64,000 nucleotides of DNA, taken from NCBI RefSeq assembly GCF_018138715.1, contig NZ_JAGSHX010000006.1:1426001-1490000 (forward strand). Reading direction: 5' to 3'. Positions 27,164 through 36,098 of this stretch are shown here, piece by piece. The position numbers and the translations under genes were made by a program. Below the pieces are notes generated by a model. That model saw only the letters and a program-made list of their open reading frames with translations, did not search any database and had not been told where the DNA came from. Source of the stretch: Streptomyces asiaticus. GTDB lineage: Bacteria > Actinomycetota > Actinomycetes > Streptomycetales > Streptomycetaceae. The first letter of the stretch is position 1. Every line of letters starts with the position of its first letter.

Positions 27164-28122
27164 ACCGGCCTCCCGGGGCCGCGGCGCTCCACGGCACGGG
27201 CGTCGAGACCGGCGAGCCCGCGCACCGCCACATACGCCTTCTCATGGCCGGGCAGCGAGACACGGCCGCGCAGGACGGCCGCGGGGTCCTTGGCGATCCG
27301 GTCCAGCAGCCTGCGGTAGATGCCCGCCATGGCGGCCACACACGCGCCGCTGCGCCGGTCCAGCAGCGGCAGCAGCCGGAACCCCTCGGTGAACAGCGCC
27401 CTGGCCCGGCGCACCTCGAAGTGGACCAGACCGGTGAAGTCGGCGTCGGGCGGTGCGGTGGAGCTGCGGAACGCGGCGGTGCAGCCGAATTTGGCCAGGT
27501 CGTCGGCGGGCAGATAGGTGCGCCCGGTGGCGGCGTCCTCGCGGACGTCGCGCAGGATGTTGGTCAGCTGGAGGGCGAGCCCGAGGGTGTCGGCGTAAGC
27601 CGGGGCGCGCTCGAGCTCGTCCTCGCTGTGGCCGGTGCCGGGGGCGGTCCCGAAGACGCCGAGTGACAGCCGTCCGATGGCGCCCGCCACACAGCGGCAG
27701 TAGACCTTTAGGTCGTCCCAGGTCTCGTAGGTCTGCCCGGCCACGTCCATCAGCACGCCGTCGATCAGCTCGTCCAGCGCGTCGAGCGGGATCGGGAAGC
27801 GGTGTGCGGCATGGGCGAGGGCGACGGCGACGGGGTCGGTGTCGTCCTCCTCGATGCCGCCGCCCCGCATCCGGTCCAGCAGGGCGCGGGTGTCCGCCAG
27901 CCGGGTGCGCTTGGCCTCCGGGTCGAGGGGGCCGTCGCCGATGTCGTCGACCCGGCGGGAGAAGGCGTACAGGGCCGACATCGCATGGCGCTTCTCCGTC
28001 GGCAGCAGCCTGATGCCGTAGGCGAAGTTACGGGCCTGGTGGCCGGTCACGGCCTCGCAGTAGCGGTACGCCGCGAGCACTGGCGCGGACGCGTGCGGAG
28101 ATCCCTTCACGGTCCGGCTCAC
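27160..28122 (-). CDS. hpnD: presqualene diphosphate synthase HpnD
   Basis: A 320-residue squalene/phytoene-synthase-fold enzyme condensing two FPP molecules to presqualene diphosphate. The first Asp motif is SRRVDDIGD and the second is NILRDVREDAATGRTYLP. YCRCVAGAIGRLSLGVFG is the conserved helix before it. The related protein HpnC is encoded directly upstream with a 4-bp overlap; HpnD is told apart by the canonical RRVDDIGD/RDVREDA pair and by order in the operon. Confidence 0.93.
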   Translation of the reverse strand: MSRTVKGSPHASAPVLAAYRYCEAVTGHQARNFAYGIRLLPTEKRHAMSALYAFSRRVDDIGDGPLDPEAKRTRLADTRALLDRMRGGGIEEDDTDPVAVALAHAAHRFPIPLDALDELIDGVLMDVAGQTYETWDDLKVYCRCVAGAIGRLSLGVFGTAPGTGHSEDELERAPAYADTLGLALQLTNILRDVREDAATGRTYLPADDLAKFGCTAAFRSSTAPPDADFTGLVHFEVRRARALFTEGFRLLPLLDRRSGACVAAMAGIYRRLLDRIAKDPAAVLRGRVSLPGHEKAYVAVRGLAGLDARAVERRGPGRPV

Positions 28123-29060
28123 CCCTCTCTTCGCAGTGTCGCCCCCACCTCGCGCAGCAGGCTGAGCTTGGTGGGCCTGGGCGGTCCAGGGAGTACGTCA
28201 TGTCCCGCGGCCGCGACCGCCCGCAAGGCGGCCCGCCCCCCGGCCACGAATCCGGCGAGCAGCACCTTGAGCCTGCCGTGGACGCTACCCACCAGGGGGG
28301 TGCCTTCATTCAGCAGGGCAGCGGCGCGTTCCGCCTCCTTCGCGACCAGCGCGCGCACCCGTACGCCGCCCCTGGGGGCGGCGAGGTCGGCCTCGGTCAC
28401 ACCGAAGCGTTTCATGTCCTCGGCGGGCAGGTAGACGCGGTCCCTGCGGAGGTCCTCGGCCACGTCCTGAAGGTGCTCGATGATCTGCAAGGCGGTGCAG
28501 ATGGCGTCCGAGTGGCGGATCCGCTCGGGGCTCGCGGTGCCGGTGATGCCGAGGACGAGCCGTCCGACCGGGTTGGCGGACAGCTCGCAGTAGTCGAGGA
28601 GGTCCTGGTAGGTGGCGTACCGCCGGATCCGCTGGTCCTGGCGGTTGGCCTCGATCAGCCCCAGGAAGGGCCCTTGGTCGAGCCCATGGCGGTGGACGGT
28701 GGGGCGCAGGGCCCGCAGCAGCGGATGGCGCGGTTCCACGGCGGGCTCGAAGACCCGGCGGAGGTCGGCCTCGAACGCGTCCAGCATCGCGAGCGCGTCG
28801 TCCGCCCGGTCGCGGTCAAGACCGAGCAGTTCGGCGTCGGCGCCGCCGGGGGGCAGATCGCCGTCGCCGATGTCGTCGACCAGCCGGGCGTAGCCGTAGA
28901 CGGCCATCAGATCGGTGCGCCAGGCGCGGGGGAGGAAGAAGGGGGCTACGGGGAAGTTCTCGTGGGCGGCCTTGTCGAGCACGGCGCGAGCGGCTTCCTG
29001 CCCGCCGCTCCGGCTGCTCGACGTGGTATGGGACCCGCTGCGCTCGTCCTCGACGGTCAC
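28119..29060 (-). CDS. hpnC: hydroxysqualene synthase HpnC
   Basis: A 313-residue squalene-synthase-like protein converting presqualene diphosphate to hydroxysqualene. Its motifs are YARLVDDIGDGDL and EHLQDVAEDLRRDRVYLP; the second motif begins with QDVAED in place of the RDVxED of HpnD, as in HpnC proteins. FPVAPFFLPRAWRTDLMAVY is the typical N-terminal segment. The chosen start is GTG at 29060; its ribosome-binding site is weak. It is the first gene of the hopanoid operon and overlaps hpnD by 4 bp. Confidence 0.92.
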   Translation of the reverse strand: MTVEDERSGSHTTSSSRSGGQEAARAVLDKAAHENFPVAPFFLPRAWRTDLMAVYGYARLVDDIGDGDLPPGGADAELLGLDRDRADDALAMLDAFEADLRRVFEPAVEPRHPLLRALRPTVHRHGLDQGPFLGLIEANRQDQRIRRYATYQDLLDYCELSANPVGRLVLGITGTASPERIRHSDAICTALQIIEHLQDVAEDLRRDRVYLPAEDMKRFGVTEADLAAPRGGVRVRALVAKEAERAAALLNEGTPLVGSVHGRLKVLLAGFVAGGRAALRAVAAAGHDVLPGPPRPTKLSLLREVGATLRREG

Positions 29061-29421
29061 CGTGGACAGCCAGGCGTACGGGCGAGACCCAGGACGCCAC
29101 GTGGGTCCCGGCGACCGGGCCCCTCGGGAGCGCTGGAGATGGGCCGTGTAGCCAATGCCGTCACATCCCCCGTTCTACACCGGTTACCAGGGTCCGCACG
29201 ATCCGGACACGCCGCTCCGTCTTGTCAACGGGCCCCGGCCCCTAGCCCCCGAACAGGCGACAAGGGCCCGGCTCCGGCATGATCCGGACGGGCATTGCCA
29301 CAGCTTACGCCTCTCGGTGTACACATGTACGGAGCGATACCCCGATGTGACCTTCGACGGGGCGCCGGGCGGGTGACCGGCGAACGCCCCCGGGCCGGTG
29401 TCCGGGGGCCTTCGGACGACC
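29061..29421. promoter_or_regulatory. leader and promoter region of the hopanoid operon
   Basis: This 361-bp gap separates hpnC from the 3' end of the TetR gene and must hold the operon promoter. I see no convincing -35/-10 pair. It contains a 12-bp palindrome at 29319-29330 and GC-rich direct repeats around GATCCGGACG/CCGGACACG. No protein-like reading frame is visible on either strand. Confidence 0.5.
29319..29330. promoter_or_regulatory. palindrome upstream of hpnC
   Basis: GTACACATGTAC is a 5-2-5 palindrome about 260 bp upstream of hpnC and 91 bp past the TetR stop. It is AT-richer than its surroundings. It could be an operator of the adjacent TetR protein, but distance and lack of a second copy make this tentative. 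Confidence 0.3.
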
Positions 29422-30162
29422 TCAGACGACCTCTTCGTAGAACTCCGAGATGTCCAGCACCCGGCACAGGTCGCGGAGCTCGAACTCGAAGAAGTGCTGA
29501 CCCTCAGAGAGCGCGAAGGACATATGGCCGAGCGCCTCCATGGAGATCACCCCGTACAGCCGCACCCAGCAGCGGAGCATCACGGCGATGGCTCCGGGGG
29601 GCATGTCGACGTCCTGGTCCTCGCTGAGCGCGGTGAGGGTGCGCGCGAGGCCGGGGTCGAGCTCCTCGACCTCGGGGGCGGGGAAGCCCCGCACCCGCCA
29701 CAGGTCGGCCACCAGATCGGAGTAGACGGAGCCGAAGACCCAGCTCATATGGCGCTCGGGCTTGGTCTCCTCGCGGCCGAGCCCCGGGGCCCAGGGGCCG
29801 AGGATGAGCCCGAACTCATGGGGGTGCTTGATCGCCCAGACCCGCAGCGCGCGGGCGCCGCTGATCCACCGGCGGCCCGGCTCCTCCTCGGGGTGCTGGC
29901 CGAGGACCCCCTGCATGAAGCGGGCCATCTCCTCGAAAATGTCCACACGCAGCTGAAGGATCAGCGCATCCCGGCTACTGAAGTAGCGGTAGACGGCCGG
30001 CGCGGTCATGCCCATCTCACGCGCGATGGCCCGGATGGTCACGTTTTCCGGGCCCTCCTGAACCAGGAGCGTCCGGGCAACGTCCTTGATTTCACGGATG
30101 GTCGCGATGCGCAGCCGCTCGCGCCGTGAGTACGGTGCGACGTGCGCTTCCCCTGGCGACAC
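29422..30162 (-). CDS. TetR-family regulator next to the hopanoid operon
   Basis: A 246-residue regulator. The HTH spans about residues 15-62 (RIATIREIKDVARTLLVQEG, then TIRAIAREMGMTAPAVYRYFSSRDALI). The C-terminal domain resembles the TetR_C_13/WHG-type ligand domain of actinobacterial regulators (RRWISGARALRVWAIKHPHEFGLILG). The GTG at 30162 is favoured by GGGAGGGGGAC just upstream; the frame extends to 30267 without a start signal. It lies between the hopanoid operon and the synthase cluster on the same strand, and its target could be either or neither. A TTTAGTGAAC element at about 30230 in its own upstream region resembles half of a TetR site. Confidence 0.88.
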   Translation of the reverse strand: MSPGEAHVAPYSRRERLRIATIREIKDVARTLLVQEGPENVTIRAIAREMGMTAPAVYRYFSSRDALILQLRVDIFEEMARFMQGVLGQHPEEEPGRRWISGARALRVWAIKHPHEFGLILGPWAPGLGREETKPERHMSWVFGSVYSDLVADLWRVRGFPAPEVEELDPGLARTLTALSEDQDVDMPPGAIAVMLRCWVRLYGVISMEALGHMSFALSEGQHFFEFELRDLCRVLDISEFYEEVV

Positions 30163-30893
30163 GCGTCCCCCTCCCTGATGCTGCGCCGCTCGACAACCCG
30201 GCGTACACGCACACGATACAGCGCCTCCGTTTAGTGAACAGCGGCGGTGACAGTGCCTCTGGTTCAACTGCTAGCCCCCTGACCCTGCCACAGATCCGCG
30301 GGGTTGCCCCGCCGGATGGCTCAGCGACCACCATCCGGGTCACCCGGGGGCGCGGGGGAGCGTCCGTACATACGTCGGACATTCATTCGGAGGCATTGTG
30401 CGCGAGTGCTCCGGGGAGCGGACGGGGGGCGGTGGACGGCCACACCGGGCGCCACCTGGGAGTAAACGCCCGTAGCGATCGTGAAATGAAGTTCTTGCGC
30501 GTCCCGGCGCACCTGGGGAAAGGGTCCGTCCCACCCCTTCCACCAGGAGCGTCAAGAAAACCGACCGGTCGGCGCGGTGGATTTCCGCCCCCGCCCGGGA
30601 ACGGTTTCCGCGGCCCGCCGGAGGGCGTAGCCCCGGCGCGGGAGCGCTGCCGCGCGATCGGCCCGGGCCTCGCCCTTCGCGCCCGGCCGCACATCTTCCG
30701 CATTTCCGAACCCAGCGCCACGGGACGCGTTTTCCCCGAAATGCGCCCGCGTCCCGTCGATAATGATCCACCGCCACGGACCCCTGCTTCCGACGGTGTG
30801 CCGGGTATCCCGGGCCGGGGCGCGCGGGCGAAATCGGGAAAGGCGACGGCGCCGGTCCGGCCCGGAACTCCGATTCCGCTTCCGCCCTCCGGG
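30163..30893. other. 730-bp gap between the P450 and TetR genes, no supported gene
   Basis: This stretch separates the P450 stop from the TetR start. It must hold the end of the synthase-cluster transcript and the tetR promoter. It includes an AT-richer patch (around 30370-30400 and 30760-30780) and a 24-codon frame opening with GTG at 30397 behind CGGAGG, which I do not credit. I see no clear terminator, repeat or RNA gene. Confidence 0.5.
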
Positions 30894-32327
30894 CTATGGG
30901 TGATGGGGGCAGGCGGCGGGGGCGGCGGGAGCGGTCCGGCGGGACGGACGGGGGGCGGCGGTGGATCGCTCGCGCGGAGTCACCGTCACCATCACGTCCT
31001 TCAGCGGCCGCAGCGAGATCACCGGTGAGCCGTACCGCAGTTCGGTCCCCGGGATCCGGCTGATCCGGAAGCGCTGGTTCACCATGGCCACGATGATGCG
31101 CAGCTCCAGCAGCGCCATGAAGTTGCCGACGCACTGCCGGGGCCCCGAGCCGAACGGCAGGTACGCCATCCGCGGCCGCTCCTTGATGGCCTGCGGGGTG
31201 AACCGGTACGGGTCGAAGGCCAGCGGGTTCTCCCAGTGGCGCGGGTTGTGGTGGGAGACCAGCGGGGACAGCAGGATCGAGGAGCCCGGCTCGATGCCGT
31301 AGCCGCCGAGGGTGTCCGCCTCCACCGCCGCCCGGGGGAAGATCCAGATGGGCGGGTGCATCCGCAGGCTCTCGTCGACGACCATCTTGGTGTACGTCAG
31401 CGCCTCGGCGCTCTCCGCGTCCGGCAGGCCGCCGCCGAGCACCGTGGCGATCTCGGCGTCCAGCTCCTCCTGGACGCCGGGATGAGCGGCGACCGACAGC
31501 AGCGTCCAGCACAGCGAGACGGCGGTGGTCTCATGGCCGGCCAGATAGACCGTGAGCAGCTCGTCCTTGATCTGCTGATCGGTCCAGGGCTCACCGGTGG
31601 CCGGGTCGGTGGCCCGCTCCATCAGCGCGATCAGCGGCCCCTCCCCCGTCTCGGCGTAACTCCGGCGCACATCGGCCACGATGCGGTCGAAGACCCGGTG
31701 GATCCTGAGGATCTTGCGCTGACGGTCCGTCGGCACCCAGGAGGGCAGCATCTCGGTGGCGGTGCCGCGGCGGAACATCACCTCCACCACATCGTCCACG
31801 ATCGTCTTCAGCAGGGCCGAATCCGGCTTGATGTCGTAGGCGAACAGCGAGCGGGAGAGGGTGACCAGGGTCAGCCGCAGCATGTCGGTCATCAGGTCGA
31901 CCGGCTCACCGGCGGCGGCCTTGCGCTCCCAGGTGTCCAGCATCTCCTCGGTGGCCCGGATGATGTTGGGGATGATGTCGGTGATGGCGTTCTTGAGGAA
32001 GACCGGCTGTACCGCCCGCCGGTGGGCGCGCCAGAACTCGCCGTCGGTGGTGAGCAGTCCCTTGCCCATGACCACGCCGAACTGCTCGTAGAGCGGGCCG
32101 CGGACGTAGTTGCCGTTGTTCTCCACCAGCACCCGGCGTACCGCCTCGGGCTCGGTCACCTGGTGCACCAGGAACGGGCCGAGCCGCATCCGGACGATCT
32201 CGCCGTGGTCGCGCTGGAGTCCGAGCAGGAATTCGGCGGTGTTCCGCTTCCAGGGGCCCAGACTGCCCAGCAGCGGGGCGCCCTTGGGGCCGGGTGCGAT
32301 GCGCGGCGCGGAGGTCGCTGTGGTCAT
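30894..32327 (-). CDS. cytochrome P450, tailoring oxygenase of the synthase cluster
   Basis: A 477-residue P450. The I-helix oxygen-activating motif is LAGHETTAVS, the K-helix ExxR is ESLR, and the haem loop is FGSGPRQCVG. The N-terminus (GPKGAPLLGSLGPWKRNTAEFLL) and WRAHRRAVQPVF resemble the group that includes fatty-acid and terpene hydroxylases rather than typical macrolide P450s. A Pro/Ala/Arg-rich tail of about 20 residues ends the protein. Its ATG overlaps the SDR stop by 4 bp, so it is the last gene of the cluster's core operon. No ferredoxin gene is nearby. It probably hydroxylates the polyketide or lipid product. Confidence 0.93.
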   Translation of the reverse strand: MTTATSAPRIAPGPKGAPLLGSLGPWKRNTAEFLLGLQRDHGEIVRMRLGPFLVHQVTEPEAVRRVLVENNGNYVRGPLYEQFGVVMGKGLLTTDGEFWRAHRRAVQPVFLKNAITDIIPNIIRATEEMLDTWERKAAAGEPVDLMTDMLRLTLVTLSRSLFAYDIKPDSALLKTIVDDVVEVMFRRGTATEMLPSWVPTDRQRKILRIHRVFDRIVADVRRSYAETGEGPLIALMERATDPATGEPWTDQQIKDELLTVYLAGHETTAVSLCWTLLSVAAHPGVQEELDAEIATVLGGGLPDAESAEALTYTKMVVDESLRMHPPIWIFPRAAVEADTLGGYGIEPGSSILLSPLVSHHNPRHWENPLAFDPYRFTPQAIKERPRMAYLPFGSGPRQCVGNFMALLELRIIVAMVNQRFRISRIPGTELRYGSPVISLRPLKDVMVTVTPRERSTAAPRPSRRTAPAAPAACPHHP

Positions 32328-33250
32328 CGGTGGTCTCCTTGCTTTCGCGGCCGCGGCCCGCGGGGCACCGGAAACAGGCGGCGCACGAAGAGATGGTCGA
32401 AAAGGACGTCGGAGGTGAGGCGCCGCAGGGCGATCGTGCTGTGGGCGAGCAGTCCGACGGGGTAGCGGGCGCGCGGCCGGGAGCCGCGGGCGCCCTTGGC
32501 CACCACCTTCGCCACCCGGCGGGCCACATCGTCCGCCTGGATCGCGAAGGTGCCCGCCAGGGTCCGGCGGCTGCCGGTGTAGATCGCCTCGAAGTACTCG
32601 GCGCTCTCCCGGCGGAAGGTCTCGTACGTCCGGCTCACCGGCCGCAGATTGGCCACATAGGTGGCGCCGAAGCGGGTGGTGCGCACCGGGCCCGGCTCGA
32701 CGAGGACGACCCGCACCCCGAAGTCGGCCACCTCGTTCCGCAGCGAGTCGCTCAAGCCCTCCACGGCGTGCTTGGTGGCGTTGTAGAAGCCCGAGCCGGG
32801 GACGGCGTAACGGCCGAAGATGGAGGAGATGTTGACGATCGTGCCGCCGCCGTGGGCGCGCATCGCGGGCAGCACCAGCTGGCTGAGCCGGACCAGGCCG
32901 TACACATTGGTCTCGAACTGTTCGCGCACCTCGGCCAGGGAGGCTTCCTCGATACAGCCCGACATGGCGTAGCCCGCGCTGTTGACCAGCGCCCCGACCG
33001 CGCCGTGCTCCGCCTCGACCTTGGCGACGGCGGTGGCCATGGACTCCTCGTCGGTGACGTCGAGCGCCATGGTGCGGATGCCGATCGCCGCGAGCTCCGC
33101 CAGCGTCTCGGGCCGCCGCGCGGTGGCGTACACGGCGTGCCCGGCCCGGTGCAGCCGCAGCGCGCACGCGCGGCCGATTCCGGAGGAGCAGCCGGTGATG
33201 AGGACCGGGATGCCGGCCCCGGAGCCCGGGGCCGGCTCATGGCCGGTCAC
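32324..33250 (-). CDS. short-chain dehydrogenase/reductase of the synthase cluster
   Basis: A 308-residue classical SDR. The NAD(P) site is LITGCSSGIGRACAL, NSAGYAMSG follows, and the catalytic tetrad includes the Ser in NISSIFGRYAV and Tyr-x3-Lys in YNATKHAVEG. EPGPVRTTRF is the usual post-active-site loop. The C-terminal extension is basic and hydrophobic (LFDHLFVRRLFPVPRGPRPRK), suggesting membrane association. The start is GTG at 33250 inside a GTGA overlap with the SnoaL-like gene, and the stop overlaps the P450 start. It is likely to oxidise or reduce a hydroxyl/keto group of the product. Confidence 0.92.
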   Translation of the reverse strand: MTGHEPAPGSGAGIPVLITGCSSGIGRACALRLHRAGHAVYATARRPETLAELAAIGIRTMALDVTDEESMATAVAKVEAEHGAVGALVNSAGYAMSGCIEEASLAEVREQFETNVYGLVRLSQLVLPAMRAHGGGTIVNISSIFGRYAVPGSGFYNATKHAVEGLSDSLRNEVADFGVRVVLVEPGPVRTTRFGATYVANLRPVSRTYETFRRESAEYFEAIYTGSRRTLAGTFAIQADDVARRVAKVVAKGARGSRPRARYPVGLLAHSTIALRRLTSDVLFDHLFVRRLFPVPRGPRPRKQGDHR

Positions 33251-33684
33251 GCCGGGGGCGCGTCGAACGCCCCGAGCTGGGTGGCGAGGTCGTAGGAGTC
33301 CATGGAGAACCAGCTCTCCACGATCTTGCCCTCGTCGTTGAACTCGTCGATGACGATGCCGGGGATCTCCAGCTTGCGGCCCTGCGCCGGGATGAGGCCC
33401 GCGTAGTCGTCGCCGGTGTGGGTGCCGCGCGCGGTGAAGCGGCTGACGACCTTGTTCCCCTCCAGGATCCAGTCGTCCACGGTGACGTGGAGGTCGGGGA
33501 AGGAGGCGCGCTGGAGCCGCACCCACTCCTTCAGGTGCTCCACGCCCTCCTTGCCGTTGGCGGCGGTGCCGTGGCTGATGTGGTCCTCGGTGGCGCCCTC
33601 GTAGATGACGTCCAGGTTGCCCTTGTTGAGGCACTCCTCGTAGTAGCGCGCGAGGACGGCCTTGTTCTGCTCGGGAGTGGACAT
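33247..33684 (-). CDS. SnoaL-like polyketide cyclase (NTF2 fold)
   Basis: A 145-residue NTF2-like protein. It shows the SnoaL pattern: an N-terminal helix (NKAVLARYYEECLNKGNLDVI), SFPDLHVTVDDWILEGNKVVSRF, then THTGDDYAGLIPAQGRKLEIPG and FNDEGKIVESWFSMDSYDLATQLGAF. The Asp and His positions used by SnoaL-type cyclases for acid-base catalysis are retained. Such enzymes cyclise aromatic polyketides by aldol chemistry, which is unexpected beside a reducing PUFA-like synthase. It lies 11 bp after the KR-DH gene and overlaps the SDR gene by 4 bp. Confidence 0.88.
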   Translation of the reverse strand: MSTPEQNKAVLARYYEECLNKGNLDVIYEGATEDHISHGTAANGKEGVEHLKEWVRLQRASFPDLHVTVDDWILEGNKVVSRFTARGTHTGDDYAGLIPAQGRKLEIPGIVIDEFNDEGKIVESWFSMDSYDLATQLGAFDAPPA

Positions 33685-33695
33685 GAACTGCCTTT

Positions 33696-36098
33696 CTATT
33701 CCGTCGTGTTTCCCAGCGGGCCGGAGAGTCCCGAGACGGTCGCCACGGGCTCCCCGGAGTCTGCGTCGGTGATCCGCCAGACGCCGAGCGAGGGATCGCC
33801 CTCGACACGGGTGGGTCCGCGCTCGGCGGAGTGCGGTGCGATCCGGCCGAGGACCAGGGGGTCGGCGGTGACCGAGAGGCCGTCGCCCTGGGTGGTGCAC
33901 CGCCGCACCACGTTCTCCAGCGCGGCGACCGGAAGGGCCGTCCCGGGCACGTACGGCGTCGCCCACAGGTCGACCGGCAGGCAGCGCGGGACCTCGGCCA
34001 CCAGGCGGCCCGCCGGCCCCGCCGTCCATGCGGAGAGCGGCACCACGGCGCCGCGCCAGTGCAGGAAGGGCGGCCCGGAGCGGAGGGTGGTGGTCTGCTG
34101 GACGTCGGGGCGCGGCGGGGCGGGCGGCCGGGGCGCGCCGGTCTCGTGGACGATGCGCAGGCTCGCCTCCGGGCCGTCCGCGGCCCCCTCGTGGCGGTAG
34201 CGGACCTCCACGATCCAGTCGTGCCCCTCGTGGAAGCCGCGGATCTCGCGGACCAGCCGGATCGCGGGGCCGTCGAGGCGCAGCAGCGCCAGCGGCACCA
34301 CGATCTCCTCCAGCGCACCGGCCCGCAGCGCCGGGAAGTCCTCGGGGACGATCCATTCGGCGGCCCGCAGCGCGTTCTCCAGCAGCAGGGAGGGCGGCAG
34401 CGCGGGGGCGCCGTCGACGCGGAAGTCGCCCAGCGCGGGGGTGTGTTCGGGGTCGATGACGACGCGTGCCGTGAGCTGGGCGTGCGGCTGGTAGGAGGTC
34501 ACCTCGCCGAGGTGGAAGACCTTCGGATACGCGGCGGCGAAGCCGGGCAGCGCGGGCACCACCGGATAGCCGATGGCCTGCCCCGGGTCGATGGCCTTGC
34601 CCAGCGGTCCGACGAAGGTGACCTCGCCCTCGGACCCCGCCAGCAGTTCGGCCCGCCAGCGCTCCAGACCGTCCGCCACGTCGATCGCGGCCATGTAGCG
34701 CAGCGTGGCGGCGAAGTTGGCGATCAGACCGATGCGGTCCCAGGTGGGCCAGGCGAGGGTCATCACGGGGAACGCGGCCCGGCGGGCGGCCCACTGGCCG
34801 AGCCGCGCCAGACCGTCGTTGGCCGCCGCGTACTCGAGCTGGCCGACCATGCCGCCGAGCCGTCCGGTGAGGGAGCCGACGCTACAGAAGAACTTCAGGT
34901 CGCGCCCCCGCACCTCCTCGAAGACGTTGAGGAAGCCCTCGATCTTGACCTCGACGGTGCGCAGGATCTCCTCGTCGGTCTTCTTCGGCAGCCGGGCTGA
35001 GGTGTCCACCCCGGCGTTGTGCACCACCCCGGCGAGCCGGCCGCCCTCCAGCGCGTCCTCGCGCCGGATGAGCTCGCGCACCTGGGCGCGGTCGGTGAAG
35101 TCGCAGCGCGCGTACTCGATGCGCAGCCCCTCCCGCCGGGCCGAGGTCAGATGGGTGGCGAGCTCCCACAGCCGGCGGGTGCGGGCCAGCCGGCCGCGGA
35201 CCACGGCGGGCGACTCGCCCTTGGCGCGGCCCGCCCAGATCTGCCTCTCGTACGCCTTCCACCCGGCCTCGTCCACGCCGAACCAGGGCTCGTCCCCGCT
35301 GGGGAACGGCTCCCGGCCGGTCACCACGACCCGTACGCCGTGCCGGGCGGCCAGCGACCTGGCCAGCTCCCAGCCGATGCCGCGGCCGCCGCCGGAGATC
35401 AGCACGGTGTCCTCGGAGCCGAGGGTGAGGGCGAGCGCTGCCACCGGCCGGTCCTCGGGGGTGAGGGTGTACCGGCGGCCGTCGCGGTAGCCGACCTCGA
35501 TCTCACCGGTGCGGCCGAGCTCGGCGGCGACGATGCCGGGCAGTTCGGCGGAGGCGGCCAGGTCGATGTCCACGACGCGGGCGGCCACGTTGGGGAACTC
35601 CCGGTGCAGGGTCTTGGCGAGCCCCGCCCAGATGCCGCCGAGCGGCTGCTCGAGACCGTCCCGCGGATGCTGGCCCATCCCGCCGCCGAGGTAGCTGACG
35701 GCGAGATAGCACAGCCGGTCCGCGGCGGTCTCGGCCGCCCAGTCGTCGTAGACCCCGCGCAGCGCGGTCACGGTCTCGGTCAGCGCCCGCCGCCACGCCC
35801 CGGCGGAGGCGGCCCGGTCCGGGTCGTACGCCCGGCCCACGGTGAGGTCGACGACGGCGTCCACGGGGCCGGGGCCGTCCGGCTCCCGGCGCACCAGCGC
35901 GCCGTGCCCCTTCAGTTCCCGCTCCACCCCGGCGGCGATGTCCTCCTCGCCGCCGATCAGCAGCACCCGCAGCCCGGCCAGCCGGGGGTGCGGCCCGGCG
36001 GGGCGGGGCAGCTCGGTGAGCCGCCACACCATCCGGGTCACCGGCTGGACCGGCGCGTCCTCCGCGGTCACGGTCATGTCCGGCTGAGTCGCGGTCAT
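33696..36098 (-). CDS. ketoreductase-dehydratase-fold protein, third synthase subunit
   Basis: An 800-residue two-domain protein. Residues about 40-225 form the structural half of a KR. Residues about 228-500 are a catalytic KR with ISGGGRGIGWELA, HNAGVD, Ser near 406-409, Tyr 423 and Asn 427 (LEYAAANDG). Residues about 540-790 look like a double-hotdog dehydratase, but the HxVxG motif reads FRVDG, with Phe 559 in place of the catalytic His, so this DH is probably structural or non-catalytic. No KS, AT or ACP is present; it must work on chains carried by the AT-ACP protein. The ATG overlaps the stop of the large synthase gene by 4 bp. Confidence 0.85.
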   Translation of the reverse strand: MTATQPDMTVTAEDAPVQPVTRMVWRLTELPRPAGPHPRLAGLRVLLIGGEEDIAAGVERELKGHGALVRREPDGPGPVDAVVDLTVGRAYDPDRAASAGAWRRALTETVTALRGVYDDWAAETAADRLCYLAVSYLGGGMGQHPRDGLEQPLGGIWAGLAKTLHREFPNVAARVVDIDLAASAELPGIVAAELGRTGEIEVGYRDGRRYTLTPEDRPVAALALTLGSEDTVLISGGGRGIGWELARSLAARHGVRVVVTGREPFPSGDEPWFGVDEAGWKAYERQIWAGRAKGESPAVVRGRLARTRRLWELATHLTSARREGLRIEYARCDFTDRAQVRELIRREDALEGGRLAGVVHNAGVDTSARLPKKTDEEILRTVEVKIEGFLNVFEEVRGRDLKFFCSVGSLTGRLGGMVGQLEYAAANDGLARLGQWAARRAAFPVMTLAWPTWDRIGLIANFAATLRYMAAIDVADGLERWRAELLAGSEGEVTFVGPLGKAIDPGQAIGYPVVPALPGFAAAYPKVFHLGEVTSYQPHAQLTARVVIDPEHTPALGDFRVDGAPALPPSLLLENALRAAEWIVPEDFPALRAGALEEIVVPLALLRLDGPAIRLVREIRGFHEGHDWIVEVRYRHEGAADGPEASLRIVHETGAPRPPAPPRPDVQQTTTLRSGPPFLHWRGAVVPLSAWTAGPAGRLVAEVPRCLPVDLWATPYVPGTALPVAALENVVRRCTTQGDGLSVTADPLVLGRIAPHSAERGPTRVEGDPSLGVWRITDADSGEPVATVSGLSGPLGNTTE

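Noticed and set aside
30397..30471. 24-codon frame from GTG 30397 behind CGGAGG in the TetR-P450 gap
   Set aside because: Arg/Gly/Pro-rich composition with no recognisable motif; GC-rich gaps give such frames by chance.
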